Assembly: GCA_903877065.1 (NCBI GenBank)
Contig: CAIRCR010000366.1
Coordinates: 1 to 34,399 of the forward strand
DNA length: 34,399 nucleotides
Direction of reading: 5' to 3'
Source of the DNA: an uncultured Pseudomonadota bacterium
Lineage (GTDB): Bacteria > Pseudomonadota > Gammaproteobacteria > Methylococcales > Methylomonadaceae
In this document: piece after piece, positions 21,402-30,575 of the stretch
Position numbering within the stretch: position 1 is the stretch's first letter
Layout of the letters: the number at the start of each line of letters is the position of its first letter
The notes under the pieces: model-generated
What the model saw: only the letters and a program-made list of their open reading frames with translations
Database searches by the model: none
What the model was told of the DNA's origin: nothing
Translations under genes and position numbers: made by a program

Positions 21402-23506
21402 TTAAAACACTATCTTCTGAAAAATTGAGTGTTCCAATTGGCTATAGCGAAATATTTGCAGCAATTGATGAAGCCTGTGTTGTTTCACTGTCTGATATTG
21501 ATGGCGTTTTCCTTCAGGTTTCTAAAAATTTCTGCACGCTCACAGGTTATAGCGAAGAGGAATTGATTGGAAAAAACAACCGTTTGATGCGTTCAGGGCT
21601 ACATTCTAAAGAATACTATGCTGAATTTTGGCAATCTATTCTTAGCGGTAATGTTTCAGAGCATGACATTTGCAATCGAACTAAAAATGGCGATTTATTT
21701 TGGGTGCATAACACGATTGTGCCAATGCTCGAGTCAGAAACGAAAAAGATAAAAGCGTTTCTTTCGATTATGGTTGAGATTACTACACAGAAAAAAATAG
21801 CATCTGAAAAGGAAGAAATTTTTGGACAATTACTGCACGCGCAAAAAATGGAAAGTATGGGGCAATTAGCCAGTGGCATCGCGCATGATTTCAATAACAT
21901 TTTAACGCCCATTATCGGCTTCACGCGTGCCGCCAAAATATGTGTGGAAAAAAACGATATTTCTAAAGCGATGGATTGTTTAACGCGGGTTGAAAAATCA
22001 GCAAATCGAGCGGCTGATTTAGTCGATAAAATGCTCACTTTTTCGAGTGAAAAAACGGTAAAAGCGGGGGAGCCAATTAAGCCATCGATTGTTATCAATG
22101 AAGTGGTTGAAATTAGCAAAATGTTACGCGCCAGCATTTCATCACTGGTTACGCTTGAGGTGACAAATTCACTCGTTGAAGATTATCCGTTAATCCTTAT
22201 CGACAGTTCCGAATTACATCAAATTGTGACGAATTTAATTGTGAATGCGCGTGATGCCATTGATGATTATTGGACACTCAATTTAGATCACTGGTTACGC
22301 AATGCGGGTGAAATAAAAATCAATTTATCTTTGGAAAAAATGACCGAATCGGACACGATTTTTTGCTCGGCGTGTTCAGCGCGACTGAACGGCGACTACG
22401 TTAAAATTTCAATCAGCGACAGTGGAGTCGGCATTTCACCTGAAAAAATTTCGCGTATTTTTGACCCATTTTTTACGACAAAAGAAATTGGCAAAGGAAC
22501 GGGATTAGGTTTATCAGTCGTAAGCGGTATTCTTCACAATGTAGATGCTCATGTCATCGTTGAATCTGTCGTTAATCGAGGTACAACATTTTCTTTATTA
22601 TTCCCTGCCGTTTATAAAACAACTGAAGTAGCTGAATCAGTTGAAACTGCTGAAATAGTTGAAGCGGCTGAAATATTTAAAAAATCTGAAACATCGAAAT
22701 TAAAAGTTTTGGTCGTTGATGATGAAGAAGAAATTTGTGGTTTACTTAGTTATGAATTGACGGCGTTAGGTTATGACGTGACAACATTCACGTCGAGTTT
22801 TGAAGCGTTAAGTTTTTTTCATCAAGATACTGCTTATTTTGATGTTGTCATTACCGATTATGGAATGCCAAATATGTCGGGATTAGATTTAGCGATTAGC
22901 TTATTAGCACGGCGACCAAAAATTCCGATTTTGTTTTGCACTGGTTACAGCGACAAATTGAAAACGGCAGATGATTTGCCCAAAGGAAACACGTTTTTAT
23001 TCAAAAAACCAATTCATGTGCATATTTTGGATAAAACAATCAGAAAATTTTTTGCCGAAAGAATTGAAAATTCTGAAGATACACTTTTTCACTTAATTTA
23101 TGTGAGTGTTGCCGCGCATACCTTTTCAGATGACGATTTAAAAGTTTTGTTAAAAAAAGCGCGGACTAAAAATGAAAAATTAAACGTGACGGGAATGTTG
23201 CTTTATCGAGATGGGTTATTTTTACAAGTTTTGGAAGGCGAAGAAAAAGCACTTGATGAACTTTATGGCAACGTGATTAGTAAAGATGTAAGACATAAAA
23301 AAGTGTGGATGATTTATAAAAAACCCGTTGAAAAACGCAGTTTTCAAAATTGGACAATGGGATTTAACAAAATTGAGGGTAAACAAATAGAAAATCTCGA
23401 AGGTTTTACGGATTTTTTAGAATGTCCGACACTCGATTTTTTCAACAATTCGCCAAATAAAGCCGAAGAATTGTTGAATTGCTTTAAAGATGAAACGTTG
23501 TTTTGA
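21398..23506 (+). CDS. Hybrid sensor kinase PAS-HisKA-HATPase-REC-BLUF
   Basis: PAS (FCTLTGYSEEELIGKNNRLMRSGLH), H-box SGIAHDFNNIL, HATPase GTGLGLSV, REC (VVDDEEE..VITDYGMP..FKKP), BLUF (LIYVSVAAHTFSDDDL..ARTKNEKLNVTGMLLYRDGLFLQVLEGEE..RHKKVWMIYKKPVEKRSFQNWTMGF). Confidence 0.92.
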   Translation: MIKTLSSEKLSVPIGYSEIFAAIDEACVVSLSDIDGVFLQVSKNFCTLTGYSEEELIGKNNRLMRSGLHSKEYYAEFWQSILSGNVSEHDICNRTKNGDLFWVHNTIVPMLESETKKIKAFLSIMVEITTQKKIASEKEEIFGQLLHAQKMESMGQLASGIAHDFNNILTPIIGFTRAAKICVEKNDISKAMDCLTRVEKSANRAADLVDKMLTFSSEKTVKAGEPIKPSIVINEVVEISKMLRASISSLVTLEVTNSLVEDYPLILIDSSELHQIVTNLIVNARDAIDDYWTLNLDHWLRNAGEIKINLSLEKMTESDTIFCSACSARLNGDYVKISISDSGVGISPEKISRIFDPFFTTKEIGKGTGLGLSVVSGILHNVDAHVIVESVVNRGTTFSLLFPAVYKTTEVAESVETAEIVEAAEIFKKSETSKLKVLVVDDEEEICGLLSYELTALGYDVTTFTSSFEALSFFHQDTAYFDVVITDYGMPNMSGLDLAISLLARRPKIPILFCTGYSDKLKTADDLPKGNTFLFKKPIHVHILDKTIRKFFAERIENSEDTLFHLIYVSVAAHTFSDDDLKVLLKKARTKNEKLNVTGMLLYRDGLFLQVLEGEEKALDELYGNVISKDVRHKKVWMIYKKPVEKRSFQNWTMGFNKIEGKQIENLEGFTDFLECPTLDFFNNSPNKAEELLNCFKDETLF

Positions 23507-23525
23507 GATGATTTCATAAACAGAA

Positions 23526-23990
23526 TCAAGTTTTATCACTCGTTTTTGCGTGTAACAGTTCGTTGAGATGAGCGCGTTCGCTGTCAGATAATTGTTCTGT
23601 TATGTTTGTTTCTCGGCGTTTGAGCAATGACCAAAAGCCGATGCCGCCGATTAAAAGGGTTAAAACAGGTGCAATCCACAAAATCAATGTTTTGACGTTA
23701 AACGGTGGACGATACAAGACAAAATCACCGTAACGCTCGGTCATGTAATCTATAATCTGGTCGTTACTTTCTCCCGTATTGAGTTTTTCATAAACTTTAC
23801 GACGTAAATCTTGAGCGAGTTCGGCGTGTGAATCCGCGATATTTTGATTTTGGCAAACTAAACAGCGTAATTCTTCGGTTAAGGTTTGGTAGCGTAATTC
23901 AAGTTCAGGTGTTTTGAATTGATAAATCTCGATTTCAGCAAATGCGTTTAGACTTTGTAACAGTAATAAGCTCAGTAATAATTTTTTCAT
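23526..23990 (-). CDS. ccmH: Cytochrome c-type biogenesis protein CcmH
   Basis: LRCLVCQNQNIADSHAELAQDLRRKVYEKLNTGESNDQIIDYMTERYGDFVLYRPP. Confidence 0.93.
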   Translation of the reverse strand: MKKLLLSLLLLQSLNAFAEIEIYQFKTPELELRYQTLTEELRCLVCQNQNIADSHAELAQDLRRKVYEKLNTGESNDQIIDYMTERYGDFVLYRPPFNVKTLILWIAPVLTLLIGGIGFWSLLKRRETNITEQLSDSERAHLNELLHAKTSDKT

Positions 23991-24529
23991 TACATTTCCT
24001 CTAAGTTTAATTTTTCAATCAACGGCATAATCAGCGTTTGTAAAATAGTGGGATCAACAGGTCCTGTTTGTTTATGACGTACGATGCCTTTTTTATCAAT
24101 GACAAACGTTTCAGGAACGCCGTAAACGCCCCAATCTAAACCCGCCATGCCGTCTTTATCTGTGATGCTGATTTTGTAAGGATTTCCCAAACGCACGAGC
24201 CATTGCATTGCGGCATCGGATTCATCTTTGTAATTCAAGCCCATCAAATTTATCGACGGATTCGCCTTTGCAAATTCGGTAAAATAAACGTGTTCTTGCC
24301 GACATGACGCACACCACGATGCCCACACGTTTAACAACCACACTTTGCCTTTCATGTCAGCGGGTGAAAAATTTTTCTGCGGTTCGTGTAATTGAGGTAA
24401 GGTGAAAGCAGGCGCAGCTTTATCAATAAGCGGAGAGGGAACGTCGTGAGGGTCAAGTTTTAAGCCAATTGCCAAAAACACAACCAAAATCATAAATGCG
24501 CCAAGCGGTAATAAAAAACGTAATTTCAT
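23990..24529 (-). CDS. ccmG: Thiol:disulfide interchange protein CcmG/DsbE
   Basis: Thioredoxin fold with VWASWCASCRQEH; YGVPETFVIDKKGIVRHKQTGP. Confidence 0.92.
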   Translation of the reverse strand: MKLRFLLPLGAFMILVVFLAIGLKLDPHDVPSPLIDKAAPAFTLPQLHEPQKNFSPADMKGKVWLLNVWASWCASCRQEHVYFTEFAKANPSINLMGLNYKDESDAAMQWLVRLGNPYKISITDKDGMAGLDWGVYGVPETFVIDKKGIVRHKQTGPVDPTILQTLIMPLIEKLNLEEM

Positions 24530-24764
24530 AGAATAAAATCAAAAGAAGTCAAGGAAGTAGCGGGAGTAAAATTTTAACACACGATAGATTTTGCACGCGC
24601 TGAAAAAAGGTAATGAAGTCCGTTTATGTGCTTAATCGTAACGGTAAAAATTTCGTTGCATCTTCGAGCAACATTTTCAAACAAACTCGTTTTAATTCAA
24701 ACGCTGAGTTAAAATCTATCTTAATTTCGTATTTGTACATTTATTACAGACATACCTAAAAATT

Positions 24765-25613
24765 ATGAAAATGACCGCTCAAGAATTTATCGATTGGAAA
24801 TCGAAACGTATTACGTTACTTGCTATGTCTGGCGCAGGAAAAACAACGCTTGCCGACAAACTTCCCAAAACAAAGTGGTATCACTATTCAGGTGATTACC
24901 GAATCGGCACGAAATATTTAAAAGAACCCATTTTAGACAATATCAAACGCCAAGCGATGAGCGTGCCTTATTTGCGTGAGTTATTACGCGCTGACTCGCT
25001 TTATATTAAAAGCAAAATTTCGTTTGATAATTTGACGGCGGTTTCGAGTTTTTTGGGTAAATTGGGCGATGCAAATCAAGGTGGTTTATCGCTGGAAGAA
25101 TTTAAATATCGGCAAAATTTACATCGTCACGCTGAAATTGATGCCATGAAAGATGTGCCGAATTTTATTCATAACGCGGAAGATATTTATGGCTATCACC
25201 ATTTTATTAACGATGCGGGTGGCAGTGTGTGTGAACTCGATTGCCCCGAAGCGTTAGACGTTCTCGCGCAAAACACATTGATTATTTACATTAAAATTCC
25301 GCCCGAATTAGAACAAACCATTATCAACCGCGCAAAAAGCGATCCAAAGCCGTTGTATTACCGTGAGGCGTTTTTGGATGAAAAGTTAGCTGAATTTTTG
25401 TGGTTAAAAAGTTATGCGTCAACTGACGTGATGCCGCCGAATGAATTTGTGTCGTGGGTTTTTCCTGAATTATTTAAATCACGTTTACCACGTTATGAAG
25501 CGATTGCTGAAAAATACGGTTACACCATTGACGGCAACGACGTGGCAAAAGTACAAACCGAAGATGATTTTATTCGCCTAATTGCTGATGCGTTAGCCCA
25601 AAAAAATGGTTAA
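24765..25613 (+). CDS. P-loop ATPase/kinase-like protein, function unassigned
   Basis: N-terminal Walker A AMSGAGKTTL; otherwise unfamiliar. Confidence 0.7.
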   Translation: MKMTAQEFIDWKSKRITLLAMSGAGKTTLADKLPKTKWYHYSGDYRIGTKYLKEPILDNIKRQAMSVPYLRELLRADSLYIKSKISFDNLTAVSSFLGKLGDANQGGLSLEEFKYRQNLHRHAEIDAMKDVPNFIHNAEDIYGYHHFINDAGGSVCELDCPEALDVLAQNTLIIYIKIPPELEQTIINRAKSDPKPLYYREAFLDEKLAEFLWLKSYASTDVMPPNEFVSWVFPELFKSRLPRYEAIAEKYGYTIDGNDVAKVQTEDDFIRLIADALAQKNG

Positions 25614-25625
25614 GGCGGAGTCACG

Positions 25626-26690
25626 ATGCCTTTAATTGCTCACACCAATTTACCGACTTTTCAGCGATTGCGTGAAGAAGGCGAAGAAATTATTGATCCA
25701 CAACGTGCAACGCTTCAAGAAATCCGTGAGATTCACATTGGTTTGCTCAATATGATGCCCGACGCGGCTTTGGAAGCCACTGAACGGCAATTTTTTCGCC
25801 TTGTTGGTGCGTGCAATCAAATCGCACAATTTCATGTTCATCCTTTCACAATTGACGGTTTAGAACGTAGTCCTGAAACACAAGCGCATATTGATAAATA
25901 TTACGAACCTTTTTCTAAAATCAAACTTGACGGATTGGACGCGCTGATTATCAGTGGCGCGAATGTGACAGGTGCTTTTTTACCCGATGAAGATTTTTGG
26001 CAACCGTTAACAGAGGTTTTTTCGTGGGCAAAAGAGAATGTCACGTCAATTTTGTGTTCATGTTTGGCAACACACGCAATTATTCATTATTGTTATGGTG
26101 TGTCCCGAACACGTTTACCCGAAAAACGTTGGGGTATTTTTTCGCACACTTTAGTCGATAAAACGCATCCCTTAGTGGTTGAAATTAACACGCGGTTTGA
26201 TGTGCCACATTCACGCTTTAACGAAATTTATCAAAGCGATATGGAACAAAATGGGTTGCGTGTGTTAGCGACAAGTAAAGAAGCCGGTGTGCATTTAGCG
26301 ACCAGTCCCGATGGTTTTCGTATTGTGTTTTTTCAAGGTCATCCTGAATATGACGACGTGAGCTTGCTCAAAGAATACAAACGTGAAGTACGACGATTTT
26401 ATCAACGTGAACTGGTGAATTATCCGCCTTGTCCTGAGCATTATTTTAACGATGATGTAAAAGCGATTTTCAAAGAATATGAACAAAACGTAAAAACGGC
26501 AAAAGAAAATCAAACGCCGTTGCCTCTATTTCCAGAAACGTTGGTGATTGAAAGTATTGATAATACTTGGCGTGATACGGCAAAAGCGGTATTTAATAAT
26601 TGGTTAGGGCAAATTTATAAAATTACACATCAAGATAGACGTTTGCCATTTCAGGACGGTGTTGATCCAAAAAATCCGTTGAATTTATAA
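25626..26690 (+). CDS. metA: MetA-family homoserine O-acyltransferase
   Basis: IHIGLLNMMPDAALEATERQFFRLVG; SCLATHA (Cys nucleophile region), FQGHPEYD His/Glu. Confidence 0.82.
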   Translation: MPLIAHTNLPTFQRLREEGEEIIDPQRATLQEIREIHIGLLNMMPDAALEATERQFFRLVGACNQIAQFHVHPFTIDGLERSPETQAHIDKYYEPFSKIKLDGLDALIISGANVTGAFLPDEDFWQPLTEVFSWAKENVTSILCSCLATHAIIHYCYGVSRTRLPEKRWGIFSHTLVDKTHPLVVEINTRFDVPHSRFNEIYQSDMEQNGLRVLATSKEAGVHLATSPDGFRIVFFQGHPEYDDVSLLKEYKREVRRFYQRELVNYPPCPEHYFNDDVKAIFKEYEQNVKTAKENQTPLPLFPETLVIESIDNTWRDTAKAVFNNWLGQIYKITHQDRRLPFQDGVDPKNPLNL

Positions 26691-26740
26691 ACAGATAAGA
26701 AAACAATATGCCCTAATAAGCATTCAATTCGGGGTGAATT

Positions 26741-27076
26741 ATGAGAGACAAAAGTATTGCTGTGGTGGTTGGAAATGTTTTGCTATATAGCGTGGCAGGT
26801 GAGGATTGGCATTTTTTTATTCGTTCTTTAGACGCACAAACCCACGCTTCCTTTTCTGATTTCCATAAAAAGGGAATGTCGCCAGCAAATGTTGCCAAAT
26901 TTTTGCCAAACTGGAAAACTTTGAAATGGACGAGAATCAAAAACAGCATTTTAGGCAGAAGTGAATCTTATGCAAAAGACGTTGAATTTGAAGTCAATGT
27001 GTACGCCACTGAAAAGAGTGAGAAAAAACATCAGGAAGTGATTGATCTTTTTTTAGCCTTTATGCGTAATCACTAA
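26741..27076 (+). CDS. Hypothetical protein (111 aa)
   Basis: Open frame between metA and moaB; no recognised motif. Confidence 0.5.
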   Translation: MRDKSIAVVVGNVLLYSVAGEDWHFFIRSLDAQTHASFSDFHKKGMSPANVAKFLPNWKTLKWTRIKNSILGRSESYAKDVEFEVNVYATEKSEKKHQEVIDLFLAFMRNH

Positions 27077-27120
27077 CTTTTTTAAAGGTTACATAACAAT
27101 CCAAAAATAAACATAAAAAA

Positions 27121-27633
27121 ATGACTGAATTTAAAACGCTAAATGTTGCAATTCTCACCGTTTCTGATTCACGCAACGAAACCAACGATACGTCTGGCAA
27201 AGCGTTAGTTGAGCGAATTAGCAATACGGGGCATTTTGTCGCAGATAAACGCATCGTAGCCGACAACATTTATCACATTCGCGCCATCGTATCTCAATGG
27301 ATTATCGAAGAAAAAATAGATGTCATTATCAGCACTGGCGGCACAGGTGTTACGGGGCGTGACGGTACACCCGAAGCGATTACGCCGCTACTCGATAAAG
27401 TTTTAGATGGTTTTGGCGAAACGTTTCGTTACTTGTCTTTTACCGATATTAAAACTTCAACCATTCAATCACGCGCCATTGCTGGCGTGGCGAATGGAAC
27501 GTATATTTTTTGTTTACCAGGTTCAACAAGCGCGTGCAAAATGGCTTGGGATTCAATCATTCAAGCACAACTCGATTCACGCACAAAACCCTGTAATTTA
27601 GTTCAACTCATGCCTCGGCTTTTGGAAAAATAA
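27121..27633 (+). CDS. moaB: Molybdenum cofactor biosynthesis protein B
   Basis: [22 protein letters not shown]...[19 protein letters not shown]...[13 protein letters not shown]. Confidence 0.93.
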   Translation: MTEFKTLNVAILTVSDSRNETNDTSGKALVERISNTGHFVADKRIVADNIYHIRAIVSQWIIEEKIDVIISTGGTGVTGRDGTPEAITPLLDKVLDGFGETFRYLSFTDIKTSTIQSRAIAGVANGTYIFCLPGSTSACKMAWDSIIQAQLDSRTKPCNLVQLMPRLLEK

Positions 27634-27635
27634 TT

Positions 27636-28040
27636 ATGCCTTCTGTTTTTTTATTTCTCGGTGCAATGTGTGCTTTTTTAGGTGTCACTTTTGGGGCTTT
27701 CGGCGCACACGGTTTGAAAACCATGATTAGCCCCGAATTACTTGCCGTTTATCAAACGGGCGTGACGTATCAAATGTGGCACGCTTTCGGTCTGATTGCC
27801 ATTGCGTTAATACAGCAACACGACGCACAATCAAAATTACTCAAATGGGCGGGTGTGTTGATGTTTTTAGGGATTATTTTGTTTTCGGGCAGTTTGTATG
27901 CGTTAGCCATTTTTGATTTGCCCGAACTAGGAAAAATTACACCATTAGGCGGCGTGAGTTTTTTAATTGCGTGGTCATTGTTGATTATATTTTCAGGAAA
28001 AAAATCGATGAATCGCCGATACAAATCGTCGCGCTATTAA
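27636..28040 (+). CDS. DUF423-family membrane protein
   Basis: GAMCAFLGVTFGAFGAHGLKTMISPELLAVYQTGVTYQMWHAFGL. Confidence 0.88.
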   Translation: MPSVFLFLGAMCAFLGVTFGAFGAHGLKTMISPELLAVYQTGVTYQMWHAFGLIAIALIQQHDAQSKLLKWAGVLMFLGIILFSGSLYALAIFDLPELGKITPLGGVSFLIAWSLLIIFSGKKSMNRRYKSSRY

Positions 28041-28057
28041 CTGTTAGGATGATTAAA

Positions 28058-28684
28058 ATGGAACTCAATACATTAACGCACCAAGTCATTGCATTAGCTG
28101 GAATCGCTCAATCGGCTGCATTAGTGCATCAATTGGCAACGAATGGAAAAGCCGATGAATTAGAACTTGAAACAACGTTAGGCAGTTTGCTCAAAACCGA
28201 TTCGGAAAGCGTTCTTGAAATTTACGGAAACGATTTAGCTAATTTGAAATTAGGTTTAGAACAGCTTGATAAACAGTTGACGGGCTACGAAATTACTTAT
28301 CCCGATCAAGCGCGTTATGCCGCTTCGATGGTGTTTTTGGAGCAAAAATTGAGTGAACAATCTGCCATGATTAAAACCATTTCAATTGGTATTGAACGCG
28401 CTAAAGCACAAACTGACCATTTCAGTGTGCTACATGAAAATGTGTTGGCGAATTTTGGCGATATTTATGTGCAAACTGTGAGCAAATTACAGCCGCGCAT
28501 TATGGTAAATGGCGTACCCGATTATTTGTCACGTCCTGACGTAGCAAACAAAATTCGGGCGTGTTTACTTGCAGGGATTCGTTCGGCAATGCTATGGAAA
28601 CAATGTGGTGGACGGCGTTGGAAATTTTTGTTGTATCGTAAAAAAATTCAAACGGAAACGCAGCGTTTGTTAGCGTTACTTTGA
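28058..28684 (+). CDS. hflD: HflD-like high-frequency lysogenization protein homolog
   Basis: TLTHQVIALAGIAQSAALVHQLATNGK...; C-terminal MVNGVPDYLSRPDVANKIRACLLAGIRSAMLWKQCGGRRWKFL. Start chosen with AGGA SD. Confidence 0.85.
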   Translation: MELNTLTHQVIALAGIAQSAALVHQLATNGKADELELETTLGSLLKTDSESVLEIYGNDLANLKLGLEQLDKQLTGYEITYPDQARYAASMVFLEQKLSEQSAMIKTISIGIERAKAQTDHFSVLHENVLANFGDIYVQTVSKLQPRIMVNGVPDYLSRPDVANKIRACLLAGIRSAMLWKQCGGRRWKFLLYRKKIQTETQRLLALL

Positions 28685-29560
28685 ATGTCCACAATTCAAA
28701 AACATTTAAATTTTGCGACAAATCAGCTCAATTCCGTTTCTGATTCTGCGCGTTTAGATGCAGAAGTTCTGTTGGCTTTTGTGTTAAAAAAAAACCGAAG
28801 TTATTTACGAGCATGGCACGACAAAACGTTAAATACATCAACGCTTGCACTTTTTGAATCGTTGATTTCACAACGCTTAGAAGGTGTGCCAATTGCTTAT
28901 ATCACGCGATCACGCGAATTTTGGTCGCGTGATTTTATTGTTTCTCCCGATGTGTTAATTCCACGCCCTGACACTGAATTATTGATTGAATTATGTTTGG
29001 AAGAAATCCCCAAAGATTCAACTTTTGAAATTTTAGACTTAGGGACGGGTTCTGGTGTCATTGCAATAACGTTGGCGGTAGAACGTCCCAAAGCAAAAAT
29101 TATCGCTGTCGATGCAAGTGCCAAAGCGTTAACCATCGCCCAAAAAAATGCTAAACAACACGACTGCAAAAATGTCCAATTCATTTTGAGTGATTGGTTT
29201 GCTTCTGTACCTGCAATTCAATTTGATTTAATCGTGAGTAATCCTCCCTATATTTCAGATGACGATAAACATTTATCACAAGGCGATGTTCGTTTCGAGC
29301 CTAAATCCGCGTTAATTTCTGCTGAAAATGGTTTGCGTGACATCAAAATAATCGCACAGCAAGCAAAAAAACATTTAACGACTGACGGGCAAATTTGGTT
29401 TGAGCATGGCTACAATCAAGCACTCGCGGTTCAAGCCATTTTGAACGAATTAAATTATGTTAACGTGCAAACATATCGAGATTTGGCAGGGCAATTGCGG
29501 GCAACGAAAGCATCTGCACCTGTTGATAAAATTCATCTTCAAGTAGATTGTTCCCCATAA
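28685..29560 (+). CDS. prmC: Release factor glutamine methyltransferase
   Basis: FWSRDFIVSPDVLIPRPDTELLIE, LDLGTGSGVIAITLA, IVSNPPYI. Confidence 0.94.
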   Translation: MSTIQKHLNFATNQLNSVSDSARLDAEVLLAFVLKKNRSYLRAWHDKTLNTSTLALFESLISQRLEGVPIAYITRSREFWSRDFIVSPDVLIPRPDTELLIELCLEEIPKDSTFEILDLGTGSGVIAITLAVERPKAKIIAVDASAKALTIAQKNAKQHDCKNVQFILSDWFASVPAIQFDLIVSNPPYISDDDKHLSQGDVRFEPKSALISAENGLRDIKIIAQQAKKHLTTDGQIWFEHGYNQALAVQAILNELNYVNVQTYRDLAGQLRATKASAPVDKIHLQVDCSP

Positions 29561-29657
29561 AACAACACAGTTAGTAATTCAATGCGTTAGCTCTGCCTGC
29601 ATATCTATTTTTCCGTTATAATTTACACATCTTTTTTCGTTTTAACTGGTCAATCTC

Positions 29658-30575
29658 GTGTCAAATACCAATCAAAAAGTAATCACCTTTCAAGGGCTAA
29701 TTTTGGCTCTACAAACTTATTGGGCGCAACAAGGTTGTGTGCTGTTGCAACCGCTCGATTTAGAAGTTGGCGCGGGAACATTTCACCCTGCAACTTTTTT
29801 ACGCGCAATTGGTCCAGAGCCTTGGCGTGCGGCTTATGTTCAACCTTCACGTCGTCCAACGGATGGACGTTTTGGTGACAATCCAAACCGCTTGCAACAT
29901 TATTATCAATTTCAAGTGATGCTAAAACCGTCACCTGCCGATATTCAAGATTTGTATTTGGGTTCGCTTAAACATTTAGGTTTTGATTTGTTAGAGCATG
30001 ATATTCGTTTTGTTGAAGACAATTGGGAATCACCCACTTTGGGCGCGTGGGGCTTAGGTTGGGAAGTATGGCTCAACGGTATGGAAGTGACGCAATTCAC
30101 CTATTTTCAACAAGTCGGTGGGCTGGAATGTCGCCCCGTTACAGGTGAAATTACTTACGGTTTAGAGCGTTTGGCGATGTATTTACAAGGCGTGAACAGC
30201 GTTTATGATTTGGTTTGGACAGAAACACCGCATGGCGTTGTGACTTACGGCGATGTATTTCATCAAAACGAAGTCGAAATGTCAGAATTTAATTTTGACC
30301 ACGCGAAAGTCGATTTTTTGTTTCACAGTTTTTTAACTTACGAACAAGAATGCCAAAAATTGATTTTAGAAGATTTGCCATTGCCCGCGTATGAAATGGT
30401 TTTGAAAGCCTCGCACACGTTTAATTTGCTTGATGCACGTCACGCAATTTCGGTCACAGAAAGGCAACGCTATATTTTACGAGTACGAAATTTATCAAAA
30501 TCAGTGGCTGAAACCTATTACGCCAAACGCGAAGCCTTAGGATTTCCTATGATAAACACGCAAGGAGCGAACTAA
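29658..30575 (+). CDS. glyQ: Glycine--tRNA ligase alpha subunit (GTG start)
   Basis: [47 protein letters not shown]. Confidence 0.97.
   Translation: MSNTNQKVITFQGLILALQTYWAQQGCVLLQPLDLEVGAGTFHPATFLRAIGPEPWRAAYVQPSRRPTDGRFGDNPNRLQHYYQFQVMLKPSPADIQDLYLGSLKHLGFDLLEHDIRFVEDNWESPTLGAWGLGWEVWLNGMEVTQFTYFQQVGGLECRPVTGEITYGLERLAMYLQGVNSVYDLVWTETPHGVVTYGDVFHQNEVEMSEFNFDHAKVDFLFHSFLTYEQECQKLILEDLPLPAYEMVLKASHTFNLLDARHAISVTERQRYILRVRNLSKSVAETYYAKREALGFPMINTQGAN

Noticed and set aside
28058-28684. HflD as evidence for a phage or defence system
   Set aside because: HflD homologs are ordinary chromosomal genes in gammaproteobacteria; no phage genes nearby.
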